A DNA stretch of 41,317 bases from CAZRNB01 sp964601355 (GTDB lineage Bacteria; Planctomycetota; Phycisphaerae; Sedimentisphaerales; Anaerobacaceae). Made by a program: the position numbers and the translations under genes. The stretch is taken from the NCBI GenBank assembly GCA_964601355.1, contig CAZRNB010000010.1:1-41317 (forward strand), read 5' to 3'. Below, in pieces: positions 32,738 to 41,291 of this stretch. How positions within the stretch are numbered: position 1 is the first letter of the stretch; the number at the start of each line of letters is the position of its first letter. Under the pieces are notes generated by a model that did no database searches, was not told the origin of the DNA, and saw only the letters and a program-made list of their open reading frames with translations.

Positions 32738-34094
32738 CATCTGGGCTGTTGCTGCAAATACTATTAAGCAGTCCCTGCGGCTGAAGATTGCCGCTGCCTT
32801 TATAATCCTGCTGCTAATCCTGCTTCCGCTTATGAGCGTTTCGATGAGTGGTGACGGCACCTTAAAAGGCAGGCTGCAGACATTCGTAAGCTATGGCCTC
32901 TCGCTGACCGGCATTTTGCTTTGTCTGTTGACTGTGATAGTCTCTGTATATTCAATCACAAGTGATCTAAAACAGAGACAGATATATACCATTATTACCA
33001 AGCCTATTCGCCGCTCTCAGTTTCTTTTAGGCAAGCTGCTCGGCGTTATACTGCTGGATATAGCATTACTCTTTCTCTTTTCAGTGATAATATTCAGCAT
33101 TACAATTTTAATGCCCAGATTTTATGATACAACGGAAGCGGAGCTTGCCGCGGTCAATAACGAGTTTTATACTGCAAGGAACAGCCTGACCCCGCCTGAT
33201 CTCGACGTCAGCAAAGAGGTCGATGAGATTTATAGAAAGCTTAAAGAAAACGGTCAGCTGCCTGAAAACATGTCATATAATGAAATTATGACACAGCTTT
33301 CAAGTGTAAAAAAACTCCAGAGTCGTGCTGTTGCTCCGGGCTATATGCTGCCTTTGGAATTTACCGGCATTAAAGGCCTTGATCCGAACGAAAGCTTGTT
33401 CATAAGATTCAAATATGACGTTGCGGTAACTCCTGCCGACTCGCAAATAATCGGCAGATGGGTGGTGGGAGACTATCAGTATATTCGATATGGCCAGCAG
33501 AGCAATACCCCTATCTATGATGCAGTCTATAAACACTCGATTCGGACCTTTCACGAGATAGAAGTCCCGATGAACGTGGTACCGGCTACCGGACGTCTAT
33601 GTGTGGCATTTATAAACCACCCCTCAAACAACACAACTGTAATCTTTCCACTTGAGGACGGGCTGGAAGTGTTGTATAAAGCGGATACCTTCAGCGGCAA
33701 CTTTGTCAGGGCCGTGCTTTTGATTTTATTCCGTTTGATATTTCTTGCCTGCTTGGGCATACTGGCGGTGAGCTTTCTGTCTTTTCCTGTGGCGATATTA
33801 TTTTGTCTTGTGATTTTTTTTACCGCTACTTTCAGCAATTTTGTTATCGAATCATTCAACTTTCTCGGTCAAAATCTGAGTAGTGTTTATTCATATACCG
33901 TTAAGCCGATCATTCAGCTTCTGCCGGAGTTTGATAAATTTAATCCTGCAAAATTTCTGGTGCCGGCGAGGCTGCTAAGCTGGACATTAGTGGCAAAAGC
34001 AGCCGGCCTTATGGTTTGTATTAAATCGTTATTGATGTTGCTCATTGCGCTGTTGATCTTCAGTTTCAAAGAAATCGCAAAAATTATAGTTTAG
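32730..34094 (+). CDS. ABC-2-type permease with large extracytoplasmic domain
   Basis: GGGAG at 32716-32720 supports ATG 32730, giving 454 residues. An N-terminal helix (LKIAAAFIILLLILLPLMSV) and two more (YGLSLTGILLCLLTVIVSVYSI; LLGVILLDIALLFLFSVIIFSITIL) precede a ~230-residue soluble part (about 137-345). Three C-terminal helices end the protein (VLLILFRLIFLACLGILAVSFLSFP, VAILFCLVIFFTATFSNFVI, LMVCIKSLLMLLIALLIF). The KPIRRSQFLLGKLLGV motif is shared with the permease at 23703-24665. It is the membrane partner of the ATPase just upstream; the substrate is unknown. Confidence 0.85.
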   Translation: MRSIWAVAANTIKQSLRLKIAAAFIILLLILLPLMSVSMSGDGTLKGRLQTFVSYGLSLTGILLCLLTVIVSVYSITSDLKQRQIYTIITKPIRRSQFLLGKLLGVILLDIALLFLFSVIIFSITILMPRFYDTTEAELAAVNNEFYTARNSLTPPDLDVSKEVDEIYRKLKENGQLPENMSYNEIMTQLSSVKKLQSRAVAPGYMLPLEFTGIKGLDPNESLFIRFKYDVAVTPADSQIIGRWVVGDYQYIRYGQQSNTPIYDAVYKHSIRTFHEIEVPMNVVPATGRLCVAFINHPSNNTTVIFPLEDGLEVLYKADTFSGNFVRAVLLILFRLIFLACLGILAVSFLSFPVAILFCLVIFFTATFSNFVIESFNFLGQNLSSVYSYTVKPIIQLLPEFDKFNPAKFLVPARLLSWTLVAKAAGLMVCIKSLLMLLIALLIFSFKEIAKIIV

Positions 34095-34158
34095 TTCATA
34101 GTTCAGCGTTCATAGCTCAGTGTTCAATGAACTCAGAACTCATAACAACGAACAATTT
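34092..34158. repeat. TTCATAGTTCAG repeat tract
   Basis: TTAGTTCATAGTTCAGCG, TTCATAGCTCAGTG and GAACTCAGAACTCATAAC fill the gap between the permease gene and the next gene, with both orientations present. Confidence 0.7.
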
Positions 34159-34161
34159 TTT

Positions 34162-35949
34162 ATGCGTTTACGTGATGCCGTAGTATTGTTTACCTGTATT
34201 GTTCTTGCGGTGGTTTTGCTTATCATCGCCGGTGCGCGCTTAGATTATATAAATTCTCAGCGGCAGAAGATGAAGCTTATAATCAATGAGCCGCTCGAGA
34301 ATGCCCCGCCTTCGCTGGCGTTCGCCACCGTTGCCATGGGGGCTTTTCGCGGCCTGGTTGTAGATGCGCTATGGATAAGAGCGGACAACCTGAAAGAGCA
34401 GGGCCAGTTCTTCGACGCTAAGCAGCTTGCCGAATGGATAACAATTTTACAGCCTCGCTTCGCAGCGGTTTGGGAGTTCCAGGCCTGGAATATGGCTTAT
34501 AATATTTCCGTAGCCATACCTGCCACCCAGCCGGACCAGCGATGGCGATGGGTCAAAAATGGCTTCGAGCTTCTGCGAGACCAGGGTATTCCATTAAATC
34601 CCAGGAGTATCGAGCTGTATCGCGAGCTTGCAAGATTCTTTCAGCACAAAATAGGCGGCGTATCGGACGACGCTCATAAATATTACAAAGTCCAATTGGC
34701 CTTGACTATGGAGCCGCTGCTCGACCCTGCAGATAATGAATATTTCGAGGCTCTTGCCAAGACCCCGGCAAAGTGGCAGCAAATCGTAGAAGACACTGAT
34801 GTTGCCGGATTAATCTCGGCCTTGAAGGCTGCTGATGAAGCATTTGCCCAGGCCGATGCCGGTAAGTTTGTGGTTAGTTACCTGGCTTTAAGGCAAAATC
34901 CCAAACGCTTTAAACCCCCGGCAATTGAAACAATAGATAACTTCAGAGGAACTACAGCCCTTGAAAAGTTTGATATTTTTGCCAGGGCCTACTACCTGCG
35001 CAATACTTTAAAGCTCGATCCGGTTTTGATGCAGCAGTTGAATAAGACTTATGGTCCTGTTGATTTTAGCGACCCAAATAAGCATTTGCCCCTGGATTGG
35101 CGGCATCCTGACAGCCATGCCATTTACTGGGGCGTCAAAGGTCTAAAAGAAATTGCAAAAGACGAAAACAGAGAAATCTCTATGACCGAGACGAATACCG
35201 ACCGCATTGTCTCGCATAGCCTTGCGGATCTCTTCCGTTACGGAAAGATATTTTTATATGATGTACCAATTGAAACGCCGGAAGATAACTCGCTGCAAAT
35301 AGAGCAGCGAACAGAAAAGGTGATATATCTGCGACCGGATTTGAGAATGTTTAAATCATACAACGATGCCATGATGGCTGTCCTTGAAAAATACAAAAGT
35401 CCTGTTGATGATGGTTCCTATAAATCACTCCAGGATGGACACCGTAATATGCTGAAAAACGCCGTCTTTATGTTTTATCAGACAGGCCATATAACTGCGG
35501 CGCAGCAAATCTATGACCAGATGAGAAAACTTTATCCTTTTGAGGAATTTAAAGTCCCCCTATCGGTATTTGCCAGGAACCGCTTCCGCGAAGAGCTTGA
35601 AGGCATCGGCATATTTGATGCGCAAGAGCAAACGGCGGCACTCCTTAGAGAAAGCTACTTTAGATACGCTATGCGGGATGATGATGCTGCGTTTGGCAGT
35701 GAAAAACTGGCACAGGAGGTTTGGGACAAGTACCAGCAGGAATATCCCGACGAAAATAGAGTTGACCTGCCTAAGCTGCCTTTATTAAGATACCTTGCAC
35801 TTCTGGATTTTCTTAATGACGAGCAGTATCCGCCTAACTTGAGAATGAATTTGCTTGGCCGAATAAAAATCGAAAGACCTGAGCTTTATACGCAATTTGA
35901 GCAGCAGGAGGAACAGCTCCGGAAACAAACGGGGGAAACGACGGAATAA
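34162..35949 (+). CDS. Large membrane-anchored protein of unknown function, last gene of the ABC set
   Basis: I place the start at ATG 34162 (595 residues); the upstream ATG 34120 lies in repeat sequence. One N-terminal helix (VVLFTCIVLAVVLLIIAGARL) anchors a long, mostly helical soluble part. GAFRGLVVDALWIRADNLKEQGQFFDAKQLAEWITILQPRFAAVWEFQAWNMAYN reads like TPR-type helix pairs, and the sections at about 165-200 and 430-480 (TGHITAAQQIYDQMRKLYP) also look TPR-like. No enzyme motif is seen. It lies 67 bases after the permease and is probably part of that transporter's machinery. Confidence 0.7.
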   Translation: MRLRDAVVLFTCIVLAVVLLIIAGARLDYINSQRQKMKLIINEPLENAPPSLAFATVAMGAFRGLVVDALWIRADNLKEQGQFFDAKQLAEWITILQPRFAAVWEFQAWNMAYNISVAIPATQPDQRWRWVKNGFELLRDQGIPLNPRSIELYRELARFFQHKIGGVSDDAHKYYKVQLALTMEPLLDPADNEYFEALAKTPAKWQQIVEDTDVAGLISALKAADEAFAQADAGKFVVSYLALRQNPKRFKPPAIETIDNFRGTTALEKFDIFARAYYLRNTLKLDPVLMQQLNKTYGPVDFSDPNKHLPLDWRHPDSHAIYWGVKGLKEIAKDENREISMTETNTDRIVSHSLADLFRYGKIFLYDVPIETPEDNSLQIEQRTEKVIYLRPDLRMFKSYNDAMMAVLEKYKSPVDDGSYKSLQDGHRNMLKNAVFMFYQTGHITAAQQIYDQMRKLYPFEEFKVPLSVFARNRFREELEGIGIFDAQEQTAALLRESYFRYAMRDDDAAFGSEKLAQEVWDKYQQEYPDENRVDLPKLPLLRYLALLDFLNDEQYPPNLRMNLLGRIKIERPELYTQFEQQEEQLRKQTGETTE

Positions 35950-36011
35950 TCCCACACCAAGAAAATTATAAAATCAAAATTGTTGAATTCCTTAATTTTG
36001 CATTTTGATAT

Positions 36012-36203
36012 TGCTTTGTAGAAAACAGGTCAGAACGTCATTTCCACCGAGAGGTGTCCTGTGGAGAGCGAGCTGAAGGCGAGTCGAGAAATCCGCCGTA
36101 AGGCGTCCTGAGCGAAGTCGAAGGATCTAAAGCAGATTTCTCCACTTCGTCCCGATGAATCGGGGCTTCGGTCGAAATGACAGAGGGTCTTTTCTGCGAA
36201 GCA
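36012..36203. mobile_element. MITE-like element, copy 2 of 3, with perfect 9-bp flanking duplication
   Basis: The ends are GCTTTGTAGAAAA (36013-36025) and TTTTCTGCGAAGC (36190-36202). TTTTGATAT lies directly outside both ends (36003-36011 and 36204-36212). Internal modules are GTCATTTCCACCGAGAG, GTCGAGAAATCCGCC, AGCAGATTTCTCC and CGGTCGAAATGAC. Confidence 0.85.
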
Positions 36204-36251
36204 TTTTGATATTTGATATTTAATATTTTAGGGATTTGTTTGACATTCATT

Positions 36252-38378
36252 ATGCACAATACTCTTTTACAACAGCTTACACCCTCACAAAAAAAGGCTG
36301 TATTTCATATTGAGGGACCGCTGCTTGTTATCGCGGGCCCGGGCAGCGGGAAAACGCGTGTTATTACGTATCGAATCGCTGCACTTATAGATTCCGGTGT
36401 GAAGCCCTATAACATCTGCGCAATTACTTTCACCAATAAGGCCGCCAATGAGATGCGCCAGCGGGCTGCTACTCTCGGCGCTTCCGCCGGTGCGCATATC
36501 AGCACCTTTCACTCATTATGCGTCAGGATTCTCCGTCGGTATGCAGATAAGGCGGATATAAATCCCAATTTTAGTATTTACGATGAATCCGACCAGAGCA
36601 AGTGCATTAAACAGGCCGTTAAGGATTGCCAGCTTGATGCAACCAACTTTCCGCCTGCTCGAATGCTCGAAGCAATTTCCACACTTAAGAATAAGCTTAT
36701 AGACGCTGATTCGTTCAAGACACAGATCGATGGATTTTTTACTCAAACATTGTCTGGGATATATGAACGTTACCAGCAAATCCTGCACGAGCACAACGCA
36801 TTGGACTTTGACGATTTGTTAATGAAGACGGCTTTTTTGCTTCAGAATTGTCCCGACGTTTGCAGCGAGCTTGGAACCCGTTTTCAATTCCTGCTTATTG
36901 ATGAATATCAGGACACAAACCACGCCCAGTATAAGATTGCCAAGGCTCTGGCATCACTGCACAACAATATTTGCGCAGCCGGTGACCCAGACCAATCCAT
37001 CTACCGCTGGCGGGGAGCAGACATTCGCAACATATTGGACTTTGAGAAAGACTGGCCCGATGCTATCATAGTGAAACTTGAGGAAAATTTTCGTAGCAGA
37101 CCTGAAATACTTAAAATAGCTGATAAGTTGATTGTAAATAATCAGAATAGAAAACCTAAGACACTCATCCCCATAAGGCCTCCAGTTGCTAAGGTTGTCA
37201 TAAGCTGCTTCGAGGGCGAGAAAGAAGAAGCTGCGGCTGTTGCCCAGCAGGTAAAGCAGTTGGTTGACGAAGGCTCCTCTCTAAAAGATATAGCTGTTTT
37301 CTACCGTATTAATGCCATGAGCCGCGTGCTCGAAGAGGCATTTATCCAGAATCAAATACCCTACCAGATTGTGCGTGGCGTGGAATTCTATCACAGAAAA
37401 GAAATCCGTGACATGCTTGCTTATTTGAAAGTCCTTGTCAATCCTGATGACGAAATTGCACTATTACGTATAATCAACACACCTGCCCGGGGTATTGGGA
37501 CAACCACGATTGACAAGGTTCGTGCTTATGCCATCGGCGGCAACATCGGCTTATTCGAGGCGATAAAGAGCACGGAGCGGATTGATTCTCTTTCTAAAGC
37601 CATTAAGGCTAAACTTGCCGTTTTTATAAATATGTTAGAGCAATTTAAAAAAGATATTGGCGGGGAGGTTTCACTGCTCCTCCATCGGGTCTTTACTGAA
37701 TCCGGGCTGGCTGAGTCTCTTCGCTCCACTGGTGAGGAAAATGCGATTGAAAACGTCTTTGAGCTAATAAACTCCGCTACACAATATGATCAGCAGGCAG
37801 AAGAGCCTTCACTACTCGATTATCTTCAGCAGATATCGCTTTTTAGTGATGTTGATGCTTATGACACCAGCAGCGAGCGTGTTGCTCTGATGACTTTGCA
37901 TGCTGCAAAGGGACTCGAATTTGAGGATGTCTTTATCGTTGGGCTGGAAGAAGGTTTATTGCCGCATGAAAAATCAAATACTAATGACAAGGATGACCTG
38001 GAAGAGGAACGGCGACTTTTTTTCGTTGGTATAACCCGCGCCAAAGTCGGCTTATATATAAGCTATGCCCGGTACCGAACCATACGAGGGCAGAACCTGC
38101 GAACGATTCAATCACAGTTTCTTTTTGAGCTTGGAATTGACTTCTCAGAACCTGATAGCGATGTACCTTCGGATTCTTTTGTCATTCCCGCGCAGGCGGG
38201 AATCCATGATTCTACACAGATTTTTGCCGCAGGCGAATTGGTACGGCACAAAACCTTCGGACAGGGCAAAGTCCGAGAGTTTATTGATATGGGCGAAAAC
38301 AGCATCGTGAAAGTCAAATTCAGCAATGGACAGACAAAGTCACTAATTGTAAAATACGCTGACCTTTCAAAGCTATGA
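36252..38378 (+). CDS. UvrD/PcrA-type superfamily 1 DNA helicase
   Basis: I place the start at ATG 36252 (708 residues), where the family's usual LTPSQKKAV begins shortly after. Motif I is AGPGSGKT (about 28-35), Ia AITFTNKAANEMRQRA, II LLIDEYQDTN, III GDPDQSIYRWRGAD, IV/V ENFRSRPEIL and LMTLHAAKGLEFEDVF, and VI EERRLFFVGITRAK. The C-terminal ~50 residues (GELVRHKTFGQGKVREF...VKFSNGQTKSLIVKYADL) are the PcrA-type Tudor-like end that binds RNA polymerase. The linker before it contains a palindromic repeat in frame (separate entry). It unwinds 3'-5' in nucleotide-excision and mismatch repair and in transcription-conflict clearing. Confidence 0.93.
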   Translation: MHNTLLQQLTPSQKKAVFHIEGPLLVIAGPGSGKTRVITYRIAALIDSGVKPYNICAITFTNKAANEMRQRAATLGASAGAHISTFHSLCVRILRRYADKADINPNFSIYDESDQSKCIKQAVKDCQLDATNFPPARMLEAISTLKNKLIDADSFKTQIDGFFTQTLSGIYERYQQILHEHNALDFDDLLMKTAFLLQNCPDVCSELGTRFQFLLIDEYQDTNHAQYKIAKALASLHNNICAAGDPDQSIYRWRGADIRNILDFEKDWPDAIIVKLEENFRSRPEILKIADKLIVNNQNRKPKTLIPIRPPVAKVVISCFEGEKEEAAAVAQQVKQLVDEGSSLKDIAVFYRINAMSRVLEEAFIQNQIPYQIVRGVEFYHRKEIRDMLAYLKVLVNPDDEIALLRIINTPARGIGTTTIDKVRAYAIGGNIGLFEAIKSTERIDSLSKAIKAKLAVFINMLEQFKKDIGGEVSLLLHRVFTESGLAESLRSTGEENAIENVFELINSATQYDQQAEEPSLLDYLQQISLFSDVDAYDTSSERVALMTLHAAKGLEFEDVFIVGLEEGLLPHEKSNTNDKDDLEEERRLFFVGITRAKVGLYISYARYRTIRGQNLRTIQSQFLFELGIDFSEPDSDVPSDSFVIPAQAGIHDSTQIFAAGELVRHKTFGQGKVREFIDMGENSIVKVKFSNGQTKSLIVKYADLSKL
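38181..38208. repeat. Palindromic repeat absorbed in frame into the helicase gene
   Basis: GTCATTCCCGC and GCGGGAAT are inverted around GCAG. They encode FVIPAQAGIHD at about residue 643-653. The same module frames the nested element at 20372-20550. Confidence 0.85.
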
Positions 38379-38388
38379 GGTTTTAAAT

Positions 38389-38554
38389 TGCTATGTAGAA
38401 AAGACCAAACAGTCATTTCGACCGAAGCGACGCATAGCGTCGCAAAGCGGAGAAATCTGCTTTTTAGTAGATTTCTCGACTCGCCTCCCTCGACTACGCT
38501 CGGGACAGGTTTGGGCTCGCTCGAAATGACAAGTACTGCCTTTTTTACAAAGCA
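38389..38554. mobile_element. MITE-like element, copy 3 of 3, with 9-bp flanking duplication
   Basis: The ends are GCTATGTAGAAAA (38390-38402) and TTTTTTACAAAGC (38541-38553). GTTTTAAAT lies outside both ends (38380-38388 and 38555-38563). Inside are GTCATTTCGACCGAAGC, GCGACGCATAGCGTCGC, GAGAAATCTGC/TAGATTTCTC, the 19-bp module also found in fabG, and GCTCGAAATGAC. Confidence 0.85.
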
Positions 38555-38630
38555 GTTTTAAATAGGAATCGCATCGGCGAAGAAAGAAGGGTTTTTGATA
38601 TAAATTACTAAAAGCGAAAGGAGCAGGTAA

Positions 38631-40046
38631 GTGCCTGAATCGCAGATTAAATTCTATTATAGAAATGTCACAGCAGAAGTAATTGGTCCTGAACATGGCA
38701 TTTCCAGGAAGCATTTCGATGAGCTTGCAAAAAAAACCGGGCCTTTAATTCCACATTTAAACAAAGAAAGAAAAGACGGTAAAACTCCTTACCGAGACCT
38801 TCCTTTCAGGACTGAAATTCCTCAGAAAGTAAAAAAACTTGTCGCAGAGATAAAAGATAATTGTGAAAACCTCGTTGTACTCGGCATAGGTGGTTCCGCC
38901 CTTGGCAATATTGCTTTGCAGACCGCATTAAATCCTTATCTTTATAATATTGATGACCAGCAAAGACGAGGGCCGCGTCTATTTGTTTTCGATAATATTG
39001 ACCCTGTGCAATTTATTTCTTTTCTTGATTGGATCGGCGATAAGCTTGACAAAACTATCTTTAATGTAATCAGCAAATCCGGCCAAACTTCAGAGACCGC
39101 AGTTCAGTTTCTTATCATCCGCAAGATACTTTTAGATAAGATCGGGGCTGTTGGATTAAAGAATCATATAGTTACGATAACGGATACCAAAGAAGGTGTT
39201 TTTCGCGAAATTACAAACGATAGCGACTTTCACAATCTTGAGATTCCCAATGGCGTTGGCGGTAGGTTTAGTGTCTTAAGCGCGGTTGGCCTATTCAGTG
39301 CCGCTATGTGTGGCATTGATATAGATTTACTTTTAGCCGGCGCCAGAGATATGGACGCAAGAGTAAGCTGCGAAGATTTCTACAAAAATCCGGCGGCAAT
39401 CAATGCTGCGATAAATTACTACTATTATAATCACGGCAAAAAGATTTCTGTAATGATGCCGTACAGTTACCACCTCAAAGATTTGGCCGATTGGTACAGA
39501 CAGCTCTGGGCTGAAAGTCTTGGAAAGGCCTATGATTTAGATGGTAGTGAAGTCCACATCGGTCCGACGCCTGTCAAGGCACTTGGAGCTACCGACCAGC
39601 ACAGCCAGATACAGCTTTATCGCGAAGGACCAAACGATAAACTTTTCACCTTTCTACAGGTAAATAATTTTGACAAAGATATAACGATAGGCCCGGCGCC
39701 GGATTGTGCTCCTGAACTTGATTATCTTGCCGGCAAAAAAATGGGTGTTCTGCTAAACAATGAGAAAAAGGCTACCGAATTTGCCCTGTTACAGAGCAAG
39801 CGTCCCTGTCTTACGGTTATATTTGATGAGGTAAATGAATATACGGTAGGGCAGTTCATTTATTTGTACGAGGTGACAACTTCCTTGACAGGTGCATTAT
39901 TTGGCATTAATCCTTATGACCAGCCTGCAGTAGAATTAGGTAAAGAAGCCACCTTTGCCCTTATGGGCAAGACCGGCGAAGAATACGAAAAATTGAGCCG
40001 TAACATTCAATCCCTAACCAATATTGACACAGCCTATCTGGTCTGA
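38631..40046 (+). CDS. pgi: Glucose-6-phosphate isomerase
   Basis: AAAGGAG sits 7 bases before GTG 38631. The 471-residue enzyme interconverts glucose-6-phosphate and fructose-6-phosphate. Family motifs are VVLGIGGSALGNIALQTAL, the phosphate-binding NVISKSGQTSETAVQF, GGRFSVLSAVGLFSAA, and ATDQHSQIQLYREGP with the conserved His. The length and the short form resemble the bacterial (Bacillus-type) enzymes of about 450 residues. The next gene supplies GDP-mannose from a hexose-phosphate, so the pair fits sugar-nucleotide supply. Confidence 0.95.
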   Translation: MPESQIKFYYRNVTAEVIGPEHGISRKHFDELAKKTGPLIPHLNKERKDGKTPYRDLPFRTEIPQKVKKLVAEIKDNCENLVVLGIGGSALGNIALQTALNPYLYNIDDQQRRGPRLFVFDNIDPVQFISFLDWIGDKLDKTIFNVISKSGQTSETAVQFLIIRKILLDKIGAVGLKNHIVTITDTKEGVFREITNDSDFHNLEIPNGVGGRFSVLSAVGLFSAAMCGIDIDLLLAGARDMDARVSCEDFYKNPAAINAAINYYYYNHGKKISVMMPYSYHLKDLADWYRQLWAESLGKAYDLDGSEVHIGPTPVKALGATDQHSQIQLYREGPNDKLFTFLQVNNFDKDITIGPAPDCAPELDYLAGKKMGVLLNNEKKATEFALLQSKRPCLTVIFDEVNEYTVGQFIYLYEVTTSLTGALFGINPYDQPAVELGKEATFALMGKTGEEYEKLSRNIQSLTNIDTAYLV

Positions 40047-40121
40047 TATTGTTTGTTGTTCATTGTTTTTTGTTAATCGATGAACTATGAACGATTAACT
40101 ATGAACAATTTGAGGGAATTT
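40047..40121. repeat. TTCATTG/GAACTATGAAC repeat tract
   Basis: TTGTTTGTTGTTCATTG and GATGAACTATGAACG, AACTATGAACAATTT make an inverted tract between pgi and the next gene. It resembles 29150-29238. Confidence 0.7.
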
Positions 40122-40125
40122 ACTG

Positions 40126-41214
40126 ATGAATTATGCAGTCATAATGGCAGGGGGGACGGGCAAGAGATTATGGCCTCTCAGCCGGGAAAAACGCCCTAAA
40201 CAAGTCTTAAAGCTTCTCGATGGCCAAACACTTCTTGGCAGATGTTTTGAACGGCTCGCACCAATATTTGACGCCAGAAATATCATTATCCTTACAAACG
40301 CCGGCTACGCAGACATAGTCCGTGAGGAGCTTCCTAATGTGCCGTTTAATAATGTAATCGCAGAGCCGATTGTACGAGATACGGCGGGCGCTATCGGCTT
40401 AGCTGCAACCATACTCAACAAGTTTGACAGCGAAGCTCAAATGGCTGTTGTCACCGCCGACCAGCTAATCGAGCCCCCTGATGTTCTGCAGCAGGCTCTT
40501 AAGGATGCATTGCTTTTTGTACAAAATAATCCCAATAATATGATTACTTTTGGAATCAAGCCGACCTTCCCAAGCACTCAGCTTGGCTACATAAAATGTA
40601 AAAGCAGCCGAAAGTTTCCAGGCTGTAAGAATCCGATATTTTCCGTGGAGGCCTTCAAAGAAAAACCGGACGAAACAACCGCGACAAAGTACGTCCGGAC
40701 AGGAAATTACCTGTGGAACTCCGGAATGTTCGTATGGAAAGCAAAAACAATCTTAGCCAATTTAGAAAGGTTTTTGCCGGAGACTGTCGAGCCTTTATGC
40801 AAAATCTCCGCCGACTGGGATGGTCCAAATCAGCAAAAAACCCTCCAGGAATGGTTTGTGAAACTGCCCAGCATCAGTATAGATTTTGCAGTTATGGAAA
40901 AGGCTGACAATGTTTATGCCATAAAGTTAGACTGTCGCTGGTTAGACATCGGCTCTTTTGCGGCCTTACCCGACGTTATTAAATCAGACAAAAACAATAA
41001 TATCGTCGTAGCCGGCTCAAGCGAGCTGATTGATTGCAAAAATAGTATCATAATTACCGAGGACCAGGGGCATCTTATTGCGGCTATTGGGCTTGAAAAT
41101 ATGGTTGTAGCCCACAGCTCTGACGCCACTTTAGTATGCCGTATTGATCAAACAGAGAGGCTAAAGGAGCTGCTTGAGCTATTAAAGCAGCACCACGGCG
41201 AAAAATTTCTTTAA
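40126..41214 (+). CDS. manC: Mannose-1-phosphate guanylyltransferase
   Basis: The 362-residue nucleotidyltransferase has the pyrophosphorylase motif AGGTGKRLWPLSREKRPKQ (8-26), the FKEKPD signature (near 172-178) and GNYLWNSGMFVWK. It makes GDP-mannose from GTP and mannose-1-phosphate for glycans and lipopolysaccharide. It is the single-domain form, without the C-terminal isomerase cupin found in longer ManC/AlgA. The gene lies 79 bases after pgi. Confidence 0.92.
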   Translation: MNYAVIMAGGTGKRLWPLSREKRPKQVLKLLDGQTLLGRCFERLAPIFDARNIIILTNAGYADIVREELPNVPFNNVIAEPIVRDTAGAIGLAATILNKFDSEAQMAVVTADQLIEPPDVLQQALKDALLFVQNNPNNMITFGIKPTFPSTQLGYIKCKSSRKFPGCKNPIFSVEAFKEKPDETTATKYVRTGNYLWNSGMFVWKAKTILANLERFLPETVEPLCKISADWDGPNQQKTLQEWFVKLPSISIDFAVMEKADNVYAIKLDCRWLDIGSFAALPDVIKSDKNNNIVVAGSSELIDCKNSIIITEDQGHLIAAIGLENMVVAHSSDATLVCRIDQTERLKELLELLKQHHGEKFL

Positions 41215-41215
41215 T

Positions 41216-41290
41216 TGTTCATAGTTAATTGTTCATAGTTAATTGTTAATTGATGAACATCTAACAATGAACAACGAACAAAGAACTAAA
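41216..41290. repeat. TTCATAGTTAATTG repeat tract
   Basis: TTGTTCATAGTTAATTG repeats twice and is followed by GATGAACATC and AACAATGAACAACGAAC in reverse orientation, giving an imperfect hairpin before the last gene. Confidence 0.75.
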
Positions 41291-41291
41291 A

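Noticed and set aside
36213..36251. ATG 36213 as start of the helicase
   Set aside because: The residues before MHNTLLQQLTPSQ come from the repeat flank; the family starts near LTPSQ.
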